Origin: Williamsia sp.
GTDB taxonomy: Bacteria > Bacteroidota > Bacteroidia > Chitinophagales > Chitinophagaceae
Direction: 5' to 3'
Length of the DNA: 64,000 nucleotides
NCBI GenBank assembly: GCA_015069695.1
Contig: JADCRZ010000004.1
Coordinates: 62,001-126,000 of the forward strand
Of this stretch, positions 43,258 through 52,028 are shown one piece after another. The first letter of the stretch is position 1; each line of letters begins with the position of its first letter. A program made the position numbers and the translations under genes. A model generated the notes under the pieces. It searched no databases and was not told the origin of the DNA. It saw only the letters and a program-made list of their open reading frames with translations.

Positions 43258-44136
43258 CTATTCAACCTCATCGATAAACCGTTTTGTTACGGGCTGGTAG
43301 GAGTCGATGCGGCGGTCGCGCATAAAAGGCCAATGGGTGCGGTAGTGATCTGTATCCCGGGTGTCGATCTCGCGTACAATCACTTCTTCTTCCTCATGCG
43401 AAGCCTGGTACAGGATGGTACCGAGCGGATTGGCGATAAAGGAGCCGCCCCAGAATTTCATTCTTCCCTCCTGCTCAGAACCAACCCTGTTCACACTTAC
43501 CACGTGTACACCGTTGGCCACGGCATGGCTGCGCTGGATGGTTTGCCAGGCATCATATTGCTCCTTGTTGGTCTTTTCATCCTGTTCGGTGGCCCAGCCA
43601 ATGGCAGTGGGATAAAAAAGGATTTCAGCACCCATCAGGGCAGTAATGCGGGCAGCTTCCGGATACCACTGATCCCAGCAGATCAGGACACCGATGTCGG
43701 CGAATTTTGTCTTGAAGATCTTATACCCCAGATCGCCGGGGGTGAAATAGAATTTCTCGTAAAAAGCCGGATCATCGGGGATATGCATCTTGCGGTACTT
43801 GCCGAGGTAGGCACCGTCGGCATCAAGTACGGCAGTCGTATTGTGGTAAATACCCTGCGTTCTTTTCTCAAAAAGAGAGGCAATGATTACAACGCCCAGC
43901 TCAGCTGCTACCACCGACAAGGCTTCCGTGGAAGGACCCGGAATAGGTTCAGCCAGTTTGAAATTGTCGTAATCCTCTACATCGCAGAAATAAAGGGAGG
44001 TAAACAGCTCCTGCAGGCATACGACCTGTGCGCCCTGTGCAGCTGCCTCCCGGACCTTCCCGATGGCTTTCTGCAGGTTTTCTTCCTTGTTACCGGTGCA
44101 ACTCATTTGCACCAAACCCACTTTTACTCTTCCCAT
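43258..44136 (-). CDS. aguB: N-carbamoylputrescine amidase
   Basis: This 292-residue nitrilase-superfamily amidase hydrolyses N-carbamoylputrescine to putrescine. The Glu-Lys-Cys triad is visible as Glu43 in CLQELF, Lys116 in YRKMHIPDD and Cys153 in VLICWDQWYPE. Its adjacency to aguA supports this substrate over other carbon-nitrogen hydrolases. It lies 19 bases after the desaturase gene on the same strand. Confidence 0.92.
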   Translation of the reverse strand: MGRVKVGLVQMSCTGNKEENLQKAIGKVREAAAQGAQVVCLQELFTSLYFCDVEDYDNFKLAEPIPGPSTEALSVVAAELGVVIIASLFEKRTQGIYHNTTAVLDADGAYLGKYRKMHIPDDPAFYEKFYFTPGDLGYKIFKTKFADIGVLICWDQWYPEAARITALMGAEILFYPTAIGWATEQDEKTNKEQYDAWQTIQRSHAVANGVHVVSVNRVGSEQEGRMKFWGGSFIANPLGTILYQASHEEEEVIVREIDTRDTDHYRTHWPFMRDRRIDSYQPVTKRFIDEVE

Positions 44137-44155
44137 GGTTGGTATGTATGTTTGG

Positions 44156-45223
44156 TTAGCCCCTGCCCATTTGCTTTAAAAAAGCAACGTGCGAAGCTAC
44201 TGCAAAGCGAAGTTTGTGATATTCGATGTATTCAATGCCATACTCCTGGCAGGCCTGGCGGATGATCTTACTGATGGCCGGATAATGTATATGCGAGATC
44301 TTTGGAAACAGGTGATGTTCTATCTGGAAATTCAATCCGCCCACCAGCCAGCAGATCAGCTTGTTGCCTGTAGCAAAATTGGCCGTGGTTTTGATCTGGT
44401 GGATAGCCCACTCGTTCTCCAGCTTATTGGTCACGGTGTCAGGCATGGGGAAAGAAGTATGCTCTACGGTATGGGCCAGCTGAAATACCAGGCTCAGCAC
44501 AAAACCTGCCACACAGGTAAATACCAGGAAACCGATGAGCCAGGATACAAAGCCCAGCATGTAAATAGGCAGCCCGATGAACAGAAATGCATGGAACAGC
44601 TTAAAGCCCCAGAACACCAGGTGGTCGCCCAGTTCCATTTTTTTCAACTTCATGTTGCCCACTTTGTTCTTGAAATATTTCTGGTAATCAAGCACAAAGA
44701 TCCAGAACATATAAAGCAGGGAGTACAGGAACCAGAAGTAAATGTGCTGGTATTTGTGGAGTTTATATTTTTTCTGCGTCTGGCTCATGCGCATCCAGGG
44801 CTGGATGTCGATGTCATCGTCGATGCCGTCAATATTGGTATAGGCATGGTGGATGATATTGTGCTTAACATTCCACATAAAGCTGTTCCCGCCCAGGAGG
44901 TTGAGCGAAAAAGCGGCCAGTACGTTTACCCATTTGTATTTGCTGAAACTGCCGTGCGCACCATCGTGCATGACGTTAAAGCCGATCGCTGCTACCACTC
45001 CGCCCAACAGCACACATTCCAGCAGCGCAAAAAAGGTATTGGGCGTAAAGAACACCAGGTGAATGTAAAGAAACACAAAGCAGATCATTAAAACAACAGC
45101 TTTGGTGAACAGCTCGTAATTGCCATACGTCGATTTCCCTACTTCCTCAAAATAGTTGCTGATTCTTTGCTTTAATTCAGTGTGAAACGATTGTGTAGCT
45201 TGTGCGAACTTTGGAACAGCCAT
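44156..45223 (-). CDS. Membrane fatty acid desaturase (linoleoyl-CoA desaturase-like)
   Basis: This 355-residue integral-membrane di-iron desaturase has all three His boxes: HDGAH, HNIIHH (with HTVEH-like HTVEHTSFP as an additional His site) and QIEHH. The last form is typical of front-end or delta-6-like desaturases. Four or more membrane segments surround them. It would introduce a double bond into acyl chains and adjust membrane fluidity. It is first of a desaturase-aguB-aguA run with 19- and 22-base gaps; no biochemical link to polyamines is evident. Confidence 0.9.
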   Translation of the reverse strand: MAVPKFAQATQSFHTELKQRISNYFEEVGKSTYGNYELFTKAVVLMICFVFLYIHLVFFTPNTFFALLECVLLGGVVAAIGFNVMHDGAHGSFSKYKWVNVLAAFSLNLLGGNSFMWNVKHNIIHHAYTNIDGIDDDIDIQPWMRMSQTQKKYKLHKYQHIYFWFLYSLLYMFWIFVLDYQKYFKNKVGNMKLKKMELGDHLVFWGFKLFHAFLFIGLPIYMLGFVSWLIGFLVFTCVAGFVLSLVFQLAHTVEHTSFPMPDTVTNKLENEWAIHQIKTTANFATGNKLICWLVGGLNFQIEHHLFPKISHIHYPAISKIIRQACQEYGIEYIEYHKLRFAVASHVAFLKQMGRG

Positions 45224-45368
45224 AGCGATCTTAAGATTTTCTGATTTTCCGGCGAAATTACTCCATTCACATTGGATTAACTAACATGCAGGAGAAATTA
45301 ACACTACGCATAAGGTGTGCCATAATTGAAAAAAGCAGGCTGCTCAGCTATCCCGATCCAGGGAAAAA

Positions 45369-46106
45369 TCAGGTATCTTTTTGGATCAGCGCATCAAAGC
45401 TGCTGATGCCGATCATCTTTTCCACCGTATACCCTTCCGCATAGGCCACCCCGATCATCTTGCCAAACATCGCGTGCCGCCCGATAATGGAATCCAGGAA
45501 TTCCGGCGTAGAAATATATGTTTGGGGTTCTTGCTCTTCGTAAGTGGCAGAATGGAACTGGGAGGTATAAGCCTTGATGGATCCGATCTTCTTTTCCATC
45601 ACGGAAGTAACATCATAAACGAAGTTGGGCGTGAAATAACGGTCCTGGATCAGGTGAAAAACATATTTTGGCCGCCAGTGCTGCTGGGGGGCGCCTTGCT
45701 CATCTGTAGTTTCGATCTTGCGCAATCCGCTTAAAAAACAGGCATCCTTGATCAGGTGCCCCGCCCGGCCATGATCTGGATGGCGGTCGTCGAGCGCATT
45801 GGCGATCACGATCTCCGGCTGGTATTTGCGGATATACTGGATCAGGCGCCGCTGGTGTTCTTCATCGTTGCGGAAAAAGCCGTCTGCCATGCCCAGGTTC
45901 TCGCGTACATCCAGCTCCATAACCTGCGCTGCCCGGTCGGCTTCCTGCTTGCGGAGTTCAGGGGTACCGCGGGTACCCAGCTCGCCGCGGGTCAGATCAA
46001 GCACACCCGTTTTCTTACCCTTCGATTTTTCTATCAGCAAAGTGCCGGAGCATCCCAGTTCCACATCATCCGGATGCACGGCAATAGCCAGTATGTCTAG
46101 TTTCAT
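45369..46106 (-). CDS. bshB1: Bacillithiol biosynthesis deacetylase BshB1
   Basis: This 245-residue LmbE/PIG-L-type zinc deacetylase has the metal motif HPDD at 11-14 and the later ligand region DDRHPDHGRAGHL. The BshB1-specific pattern includes LTRGELGTRGTPELRKQEADRAA. It removes the acetyl group from GlcNAc-malate in bacillithiol synthesis, consistent with bacillithiol use in many Bacteroidota. It is divergent from lpdA; bshA and bshC are not in the window. Confidence 0.93.
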   Translation of the reverse strand: MKLDILAIAVHPDDVELGCSGTLLIEKSKGKKTGVLDLTRGELGTRGTPELRKQEADRAAQVMELDVRENLGMADGFFRNDEEHQRRLIQYIRKYQPEIVIANALDDRHPDHGRAGHLIKDACFLSGLRKIETTDEQGAPQQHWRPKYVFHLIQDRYFTPNFVYDVTSVMEKKIGSIKAYTSQFHSATYEEQEPQTYISTPEFLDSIIGRHAMFGKMIGVAYAEGYTVEKMIGISSFDALIQKDT

Positions 46107-46144
46107 GGTTGAATGTTGGGGCGCAAATTAGCGTCTTTTTCGCT

Positions 46145-46176
46145 TTTGGCTATATTGGCATTGTGAAGTAGATTCG
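46145..46176 (+). promoter_or_regulatory. Probable promoter for lpdA
   Basis: TTTG at 46145-46148 and TAGATTCG at 46169-46176 are separated by 20 bases. The -7 box has one mismatch to TAnnTTTG. It lies 35 bases before the ATG at 46212. Confidence 0.4.
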
Positions 46177-46211
46177 CACGTCTTTTTTCAACCAAATAAA
46201 ATTATTTGTAT

Positions 46212-47615
46212 ATGGCTTATGATCTTATTGTTATAGGGTCCGGACCGGGAGGCTATGTGGCCGCTATCCGGGCATCGCAGTTGGGATTCAAGACCGCTAT
46301 TATAGAGAAGGAAAGCCTGGGAGGTGTTTGTTTAAACTGGGGTTGCATCCCGACCAAGGCCCTGCTCAAGACTGCCAGCGTGTACGAATCCATCAAACAT
46401 GCCGATGCCTACGGACTCAGTGCCACCGGTGAGCCAAATTTTGACGCCGTCATCAAACGAAGCCGGGGTGTGGCTGACAAGATGAGCAAGGGCGTGCAAT
46501 TTCTGATGAGAAAGAACAAGATTGATGTGATCATGGGTTTTGGAAAGCTCAAGGGCAACGGACAAATTGAAGTCAGCAAACAGGATGGCAGCAAGGAAAC
46601 CGTAGAAGCCAAACACATCATCGTAGCCACCGGAAGCCGCAGCCGCGAACTTCCCAATTTAAAACAGGACGGCAAACGCATCATCGGTTACAGGGAAGCC
46701 ATGACGCTGCCCAAGATGCCCAAAACCATGATCGTGGTGGGTAGCGGTGCGATTGGTGTTGAGTTCGCTTATTTTTATAACAGCATGGGAACCAAGGTCA
46801 CCATTGTCGAGTTCCTGCCCAGGATCGTACCGGTAGAAGACGAAGACATCTCCAAAGAACTGGAAAAAAGCTACAAAAAGAATGGCATCGATATTATGAC
46901 CAATTCTACCGTTGAGTCGGTTGACACGTCAGGGGAGCTGCTCAAAGCCAATGTAAAAACGCCCAATGGCAACGTAACCCTGGAAGCAGAAATCGTGTTG
47001 AGTGCGGTAGGCATTGCGGCCAACCTCGAAGGCATCGGCCTGGAAGAAACCGGGGTGAAAACTGATAAAGGAAGGATCCTGGTCGACAAATATTACCAGA
47101 CCAATGTACCGGGCATCTACGCCATCGGCGACTGTACGCCCGGACAGGCCCTGGCGCATGTAGGCTCTAAAGAAGGCATCATCTGCGTAGAAAGCATTGG
47201 TTACAATGAAAAAAAATACGAGCACCAGCCCGAGCCGCTGGACTATGGCAATATTCCCGGATGTACTTATTGCACACCTGAAATCGCTTCAGTGGGCTTT
47301 ACCGAAAAAGCTGCCCGCGAAGCTGGTTACGAAGTAAAAGTGGGTAAGTTCCCGCTGAGCGCCTCTGGCAAAGCCAGCGCTGCCGGGGCTACAGAAGGCT
47401 TTATCAAGGTGGTGTTCGATGCCAAATACGGCGAATGGCTGGGCACGCATATGATCGGGTACAACGTAACAGAAATGATCTCGGAAACTGTTGTGGCCCG
47501 CAAGCTGGAGACCACGTATCACGAAGTCCTCAACAGCGTACACCCCCACCCCACCATCAGCGAAGGCATCAAAGATGCCGTGGAAGTGGCCTACGACGAG
47601 GCAATCCATCTCTAG
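46212..47615 (+). CDS. lpdA: Dihydrolipoyl dehydrogenase
   Basis: This E3 component of 2-oxoacid dehydrogenase complexes re-oxidises dihydrolipoamide with NAD+. From the ATG at 46212 (the in-frame TTG at 46206 is less likely) the protein has 467 residues. It has the FAD motif GSGPGG, the redox disulfide Cys40/Cys45 in GGVCLNWGCIPTK, the NAD motif VGSGAIGVEFA and the C-terminal His-Glu pair in HPHPTISEG. The E2 protein at 62076-63428 is a possible partner. A strong terminator follows. Confidence 0.96.
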   Translation: MAYDLIVIGSGPGGYVAAIRASQLGFKTAIIEKESLGGVCLNWGCIPTKALLKTASVYESIKHADAYGLSATGEPNFDAVIKRSRGVADKMSKGVQFLMRKNKIDVIMGFGKLKGNGQIEVSKQDGSKETVEAKHIIVATGSRSRELPNLKQDGKRIIGYREAMTLPKMPKTMIVVGSGAIGVEFAYFYNSMGTKVTIVEFLPRIVPVEDEDISKELEKSYKKNGIDIMTNSTVESVDTSGELLKANVKTPNGNVTLEAEIVLSAVGIAANLEGIGLEETGVKTDKGRILVDKYYQTNVPGIYAIGDCTPGQALAHVGSKEGIICVESIGYNEKKYEHQPEPLDYGNIPGCTYCTPEIASVGFTEKAAREAGYEVKVGKFPLSASGKASAAGATEGFIKVVFDAKYGEWLGTHMIGYNVTEMISETVVARKLETTYHEVLNSVHPHPTISEGIKDAVEVAYDEAIHL

Positions 47616-47641
47616 GAGTTTGTATTTGTATATATTGAAGC

Positions 47642-47673
47642 AAAAAGGATTACAAGCAATTGTGATCCTTTTT
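47642..47673 (+). terminator. Intrinsic terminator after lpdA
   Basis: A 14-pair stem (AAAAAGGATTACAA with TTGTGATCCTTTTT, one G-T pair) closes on a GCAA loop and ends in a T-run, 27 bases after the stop. Confidence 0.9.
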
Positions 47674-47811
47674 GTTTTACAAAGGCTGTTTAATCAACCT
47701 TCGTTGGAACAGGTTAGGGTTTATATTTGAACCATTTTGTTTTAAATCTTCCTTGATGTAGGAGCAGAAAGAGCAACAAGAGAACGATAATTTGATCCTG
47801 GACAAAGACGG

Positions 47812-48708
47812 TTACCTATGTTGCTCATACTTGTTTACCGGTACGGATCCAACCAACCTCATTTTTTCCTTTTCATTCAATGCCGGTGCATCAAAGGCTC
47901 CTACAGCCTCCTCCAGTTGCTCACCTGTTCTGATGCCTACCACGGCCGCAGCAATAGCAGGCTGCTCCAATACAAAACGGATCGCAGTTTGCGCTGCATT
48001 GCGTTGAGGTGTAGATACTGAGCGTATAGCATCTGCAGCTTGCTGCACCTGCTCCGGGGTGTAATTGAGATAAGCTTTGGGAGGTTTGTTTACCAGGAGT
48101 CCACTGGCCACACTGCCGCGGGCTAGTACCCCGATCTGGTGTTCCTGCAGCAGTGGCAGGCAGGTTTCTTCCGGGCGGCGGTCGAGTAAACTGTATTGCA
48201 TCATCATACTCACCATGTGCGAGCGGCTTACCCATTCCCGGATCACACTGGGGCGGATAGAAGAAATGCCGTACCAGCGGATTTTACCCTGCTGCTTCAG
48301 GATCTCAAAGGCCTCGATTGTTTCGTCGATGGGGTCCTCGAGCGTACCTCCATGGAGCTGGTAAAGATCAATGTAATCTGTTTGCAGCCGGCGCAGGCTT
48401 TCTTCCACTGATGAAAGGATGTAATCTTTGCGGGGGTTCCAATCCCAGCCGCTTCCATCAGGGCGCCACTGGTTGCCGACCTTTGTTGCCAGCACCACCT
48501 CTGCCCGATGCTGTTTAAGCGCCTGCCCCAGGTGGGTTTCATTAAGCCCCTTGTCGTACAGATCAGCTGTATCAAAATAGTTGATCCCCCTGTCAATTGC
48601 CTGGTGGATCAGGCGCTCCGCTTCACCAGCTGCTTTCGGAAGCGACATACAACCAAAACCGATCCTGCTGATCCGTAAGTCCGAGGTTCCCAGTTGAAGA
48701 TATTCCAT
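47812..48708 (-). CDS. Aldo/keto reductase
   Basis: This 298-residue TIM-barrel NADPH-dependent oxidoreductase has GFGCMSLP, the catalytic Asp/Tyr in FDTADLYDKG, Lys in VVLATKVG and His in YQLHGG. The C-terminal cofactor region is GIRTGEQLEEAV. The substrate is unknown. It has its own promoter (TTTG - 19 bases - TAGCTTTG) in the 60-base gap from the protease gene, so it is transcribed independently of it. Confidence 0.92.
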   Translation of the reverse strand: MEYLQLGTSDLRISRIGFGCMSLPKAAGEAERLIHQAIDRGINYFDTADLYDKGLNETHLGQALKQHRAEVVLATKVGNQWRPDGSGWDWNPRKDYILSSVEESLRRLQTDYIDLYQLHGGTLEDPIDETIEAFEILKQQGKIRWYGISSIRPSVIREWVSRSHMVSMMMQYSLLDRRPEETCLPLLQEHQIGVLARGSVASGLLVNKPPKAYLNYTPEQVQQAADAIRSVSTPQRNAAQTAIRFVLEQPAIAAAVVGIRTGEQLEEAVGAFDAPALNEKEKMRLVGSVPVNKYEQHR

Positions 48709-48725
48709 AGCCTTGTTTGAAGTTT

Positions 48726-48756
48726 CAAAGCTAGGTTCTTTCCCTGCATCACCAAA
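48726..48756 (-). promoter_or_regulatory. Promoter (TTTG - 19 bases - TAGCTTTG) for the aldo/keto reductase gene
   Basis: On the minus strand TTTG (48756-48753) and the exact -7 TAGCTTTG (48733-48726) are 19 bases apart, which matches both consensus boxes and spacing. The ATG is 17 bases downstream of the -7 box. Confidence 0.7.
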
Positions 48757-48768
48757 CAGGTGAGGCGA

Positions 48769-49902
48769 TCAACGTTTCATGAATTTTACAAATGATCCTG
48801 TGTTGCCTTGCCTGAGATAATAGATGCCTGCAGGAAGCTGACTGATTGATACAACTGCATGATTGGAATTAAACTGCTGGCTGAGCACCGGCTGGCCTGC
48901 GGCATTGAAGATGACCAGCTTACCTGACACCGCTTCTTTGGTATTTATATCTACAACAATTGTTTCAGAAGCAGGATTGGGATACACTACCATGAAAGAA
49001 GAAGGCAGGGTGGTTTCAGCAACAGAGGGTATGGCTTTTACCAGTGCAGAAGGTTGCTGAAGAGCCGGCGTGGAAAGCAGCGCCTGCCGGGCACCGCCGC
49101 TGGCAAACAGCGCGCGCATGCGTTGGCGCTGACCAAGGGTGAAGAGATGCATACTGGCATCATCGGTCAGGTCCATAAAATTCATGTACATATCTCCATG
49201 GGCTGTATTTCCGCAGGTAAACCGCTCGCCGGTTGGCGTGCCGCGGTTGGAAGCGCGTTGCTGCGGTGTATCATCTACGCCGTCGTCGCCGCAGTAAGTA
49301 TCACCCCAGAGATGGCGCAGGTTAAGCCAATGCCCGATCTCATGAGTGGCTGTGCGGCCTCCGTTGAAGGGAGCGGTAGCTGTGCCCATGGTTCCGAAAG
49401 CGGTGTAGCTGATAACTACCCCGTCCTTTTCTGCTGCACAGCCAACAGCGCTGGTGTATCCCAGCAAACCACCGGTCAGGTTACAAACCCAGATGTTGAG
49501 GTACTGGTCCCGGTTCCAGGCAGCGTCACCGCCGTTGGTGGCTGATTTGGCGCGGTCGTCGTTGCTGAAGTATTGAATAGAGGTATATTTCCGGACGATG
49601 CCATTTGTTGCCAGGCCATCTGGATCCTGGCTGGCCAGTTTGAACTGGAAACCGCAGTCTGCTGCGAGGTTGGCAAAGTATGCGGGTGTTTGGCTTCTGT
49701 CCGCATTTGTGCCGCTGTAATCCTTGTTGAGCACATCCAGCTGCGAGCGGATCTGCGCATCACTGATATTTTGCTGGGCGTTGTTGTATAGCACGTGTAC
49801 AACCACCGGAATGGTGATCACAGCCGGTGTGCTTCCGGCGTTTTGGGCCAGAACAAAGGAGGACACTGCCATGAGGAGTGGCAGGAGTAAAAATCGTCTC
49901 AT
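48769..49902 (-). CDS. Secreted M43 (pappalysin-like) zinc metalloprotease with T9SS sorting domain
   Basis: From the ATG at 49902 the protein has 377 residues. A signal peptide (MRRFLLLPLLMAVSSFVLAQ) is followed by the peptidase M43 domain. The zinc motif HEIGHWLNLRH and a Met-turn segment YMNFMDLTDD are present, with Cys residues near CGDDGVDDTPQQ and FTCGNT. The last 75 residues are a type A C-terminal domain (VVYPNPASETIVVDI, LPAGIYYLRQGNTGSFVKFMKR) that targets the protein for type IX secretion. It is an extracellular or surface protease. In-frame sequence upstream of 49902 is not a signal peptide. Confidence 0.92.
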   Translation of the reverse strand: MRRFLLLPLLMAVSSFVLAQNAGSTPAVITIPVVVHVLYNNAQQNISDAQIRSQLDVLNKDYSGTNADRSQTPAYFANLAADCGFQFKLASQDPDGLATNGIVRKYTSIQYFSNDDRAKSATNGGDAAWNRDQYLNIWVCNLTGGLLGYTSAVGCAAEKDGVVISYTAFGTMGTATAPFNGGRTATHEIGHWLNLRHLWGDTYCGDDGVDDTPQQRASNRGTPTGERFTCGNTAHGDMYMNFMDLTDDASMHLFTLGQRQRMRALFASGGARQALLSTPALQQPSALVKAIPSVAETTLPSSFMVVYPNPASETIVVDINTKEAVSGKLVIFNAAGQPVLSQQFNSNHAVVSISQLPAGIYYLRQGNTGSFVKFMKR

Positions 49903-50270
49903 CGTAACTTCTTTTTGTGGTGGTATGCAAATGGCCTCAGACGATATTGGAGTTACAACAAGGATAAAAGGATAGCTGCTGCGGCAGCGTGGCGGCATTA
50001 CAAAGGATAGCGGATAAAATTATGAGAGCGGTTTAAACAGGATGTTACTGAACGCAACCGGGTGGATTGGATAGCTGCTCATAGAAGGAAGGGCCCGCAT
50101 GGGCGCACGGGGAGGAAGGACCTGTACGAACGGGTTCCAGACTGTAAGCGGGCGTAAAAAAAATACATTTTTTTTATCCTTGCAAGTGCTTCACTTATTT
50201 TTTTAGCAAATCGTTCCCATTATATGCAGGCCCGAGTAGTACATTTGTCTCACTATCAAGTGATCATCGT
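49903..50270. other. 368-base divergent intergenic region
   Basis: This gap separates the M43 protease gene (minus) from the glutaminyl cyclase gene (plus). It holds an exact -7 box TACATTTG at 50240-50247 for the plus gene. An 11-base direct repeat GGATAGCTGCT (49970 and 50069) is probably chance. A GC-rich middle is followed by an A/T-tract segment near 50155-50175. No gene or strong hairpin is seen. Confidence 0.45.
50240..50247 (+). promoter_or_regulatory. -7 promoter element (TACATTTG) for the glutaminyl cyclase gene
   Basis: This exact TAnnTTTG match ends 23 bases before the ATG at 50271. No TTG is seen at the expected -33 position. Confidence 0.5.
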
Positions 50271-51077
50271 ATGAAAAAGATTTTCCCTTTTTTGATCGCT
50301 GCAATGGCGGTTCTTTCGTGCAGCAACAATACCGATACGCAAAGCAATGAAGGAGGTGAGAATGCCGGTCCGCCCCTGCTCGGCTACAATGTCGTAAACA
50401 TATACCCGCATGATACCTCTTCGTTTACGGAAGGCTTACTGGTGCACAACGGACAGCTGTATGAAAGTACCGGCGGTACGCCCAGCAGGGACAACTATGT
50501 ATCCTGGTTTGGTCCTGTTGATCTGAAATCAGGAAAAGCGGTTAAGAAGATATTGCTGGATACCAGTTATTTCGGAGAAGGCATTACCATCTTAAACGGA
50601 AAGCTCTACCAGCTTACCTGGGAAGATCAGATCGGGTTTGTATACGATGTTAACACGCTTCAAAAAATAAAGGAATTCAAGTACACAGGAGAAGGATGGG
50701 CGCTCACCAACGATGGCAAATCCTTGATCATGAGTGACGGTTCCAGCAACATCAGATACCTTGATCCTGAATCGCTGCAGGTGCAAAAGATCCTGGGCGT
50801 GGAAGACAATAACGGCCCGGTATCCAACATCAACGAGCTGGAATGGATCCACGGTTATATTTATGCGAATATCTGGCAAACCAATTTCATTATCAAGATC
50901 GACCCTGCTAATGGAAAGGTTGTAGGCAAGTACGACTTGACAGCGCTGTACAATGAGGCTGCAAAAAAATTTGCTGATGCAAACGTGCTCAATGGAATTG
51001 CATTTGATTCTGCTGCAAACAAGGTATATGTAACCGGTAAAACATGGCCCAACCTGTATGAGATCAAGATCAACTGA
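50271..51077 (+). CDS. Glutaminyl-peptide cyclotransferase (plant/bacterial type) lipoprotein
   Basis: This 268-residue lipoprotein has a lipobox ending at Cys17 (MAVLSC). It resembles the five-bladed beta-propeller glutamine cyclotransferases: YPHDTSSFTEGLLVHNGQLYESTG, SYFGEGITILNGKLYQLTW, GEGWALTNDGKSLIMSDGS, INELEWIHGYIYANIWQTN and VLNGIAFDSAANKVYVTGKTWP. These enzymes convert N-terminal Gln to pyroglutamate. In Bacteroidota they are thought to protect exported proteins whose signal cleavage exposes Gln, which is common here (many signal peptides end before Q). A terminator follows. Confidence 0.9.
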   Translation: MKKIFPFLIAAMAVLSCSNNTDTQSNEGGENAGPPLLGYNVVNIYPHDTSSFTEGLLVHNGQLYESTGGTPSRDNYVSWFGPVDLKSGKAVKKILLDTSYFGEGITILNGKLYQLTWEDQIGFVYDVNTLQKIKEFKYTGEGWALTNDGKSLIMSDGSSNIRYLDPESLQVQKILGVEDNNGPVSNINELEWIHGYIYANIWQTNFIIKIDPANGKVVGKYDLTALYNEAAKKFADANVLNGIAFDSAANKVYVTGKTWPNLYEIKIN

Positions 51078-51081
51078 TGAC

Positions 51082-51114
51082 AGCCGGCAACAGCTTGCAG
51101 CCGGCTCCTTTTTT
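51082..51114 (+). terminator. Intrinsic terminator after the glutaminyl cyclase gene
   Basis: AGCCGGC / GCCGGCT form a perfect stem followed by CCTTTTTT, starting five bases after the stop and reaching the stop of the convergent methyltransferase gene. Confidence 0.85.
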
Positions 51115-52007
51115 CAGGATTTTATCACATAGATCACCGAACTGCAGCGCCGCCTGTTAAACAAGGCTTTCCAGTTGGAGAGAAATCCAACCCCCACGGC
51201 CTTTGCATAACCGGCCTTGCCGTTTTTATACCGCTCGCTGAGCATACTTACATAAAAACTGTCGTACCACATCGGTTCTGTTGCTTCCAGCGTAAGTCCT
51301 TTCTTTTTTAGTAGATGCTCCATAGCCTGCGGGGAGAAATGATAGAGGTGGCGGGGCACATCATAGGCTGCCCAATATTGCCTGTAAACCTCCGCATCGT
51401 ACGATGTATAATTGGGCACCGCAATAAATATTCTTGCTCCGGGTGTTATCACATTCCGGATCTGCTCCAGGTACTCATGCAGGGCATGTACGTGTTCGAG
51501 CACATGCCACAGCGTAACAGCATCATACGACTGTGCAGGCAGCCGGAACAATTCCCCGGCCGGAAGCAGCGCTAACCCATGTAGCTCCTGCGCTCGCTGC
51601 CGCGTTGCTTCATCCGGCTCCAGCCCGGTTACATGCCAGCCTGCCTCCTTCATGTGCCGGCAAAAAGCACCGGTACCCGCACCGATGTCAAGCAACCGGC
51701 CTGCTGAAAGACCTGTATATTTTTTTAACAGCTGTTCTTTTGATTGCAGTGTTCTTTTGCGGATGCGGTGATAAAGCGTATTGATAAAGCCCGCCCTGGT
51801 ATCTGTATGAGAAATATAATTTTCAGCTTTGTAATACCGGCCGATAGCAGCCTGCGAAGGAACCTGCTGCGTAAAACGGAGCGAACATACCCTGCAAGCC
51901 CATATTGGGAACTCCTCCCCTGACACCGTATAGTCTTTGGCAGAAAGCTGAAAGGAGATATCAGCGGATCCGCAAGAAGGACAATTTGAGTAGTTGATCT
52001 GTTCCAT
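51114..52007 (-). CDS. Class I SAM-dependent methyltransferase with N-terminal zinc-ribbon-like motif
   Basis: This 297-residue protein has two CxxC pairs (CPSCGS, 9-14, and CRVCSL, about 38-43) that suggest a zinc-binding N-terminus. A Rossmann methyltransferase domain follows with LLDIGAGTGAFCRHMKEAGW, VTGLEPDEATRQRA, and YDAVTLWHVLEHVHALHEYLEQI. Similar proteins act on small molecules or glycans; the substrate is unknown. It ends a minus-strand series: TPR protein, outer-membrane barrel, HU-CCDC81-like membrane protein, methyltransferase (gap of 21 bases before this gene). Confidence 0.85.
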   Translation of the reverse strand: MEQINYSNCPSCGSADISFQLSAKDYTVSGEEFPIWACRVCSLRFTQQVPSQAAIGRYYKAENYISHTDTRAGFINTLYHRIRKRTLQSKEQLLKKYTGLSAGRLLDIGAGTGAFCRHMKEAGWHVTGLEPDEATRQRAQELHGLALLPAGELFRLPAQSYDAVTLWHVLEHVHALHEYLEQIRNVITPGARIFIAVPNYTSYDAEVYRQYWAAYDVPRHLYHFSPQAMEHLLKKKGLTLEATEPMWYDSFYVSMLSERYKNGKAGYAKAVGVGFLSNWKALFNRRRCSSVIYVIKS

Positions 52008-52028
52008 GATGCTGGTATCTCTTACCTG

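Noticed and set aside
43333-44265. A 310-codon plus-strand frame over aguB.
   Set aside because: It lies opposite a confident nitrilase-family gene and has no recognisable motif.
44189-45091. A 300-codon plus-strand frame over the desaturase gene.
   Set aside because: The minus strand carries all three desaturase His boxes; the plus frame is rich in His and Gln from reversed codons only.
49970-50079. 11-base direct repeat GGATAGCTGCT in the protease/cyclase gap.
   Set aside because: Only two copies 99 bases apart, with no shared flanking structure; probably chance.
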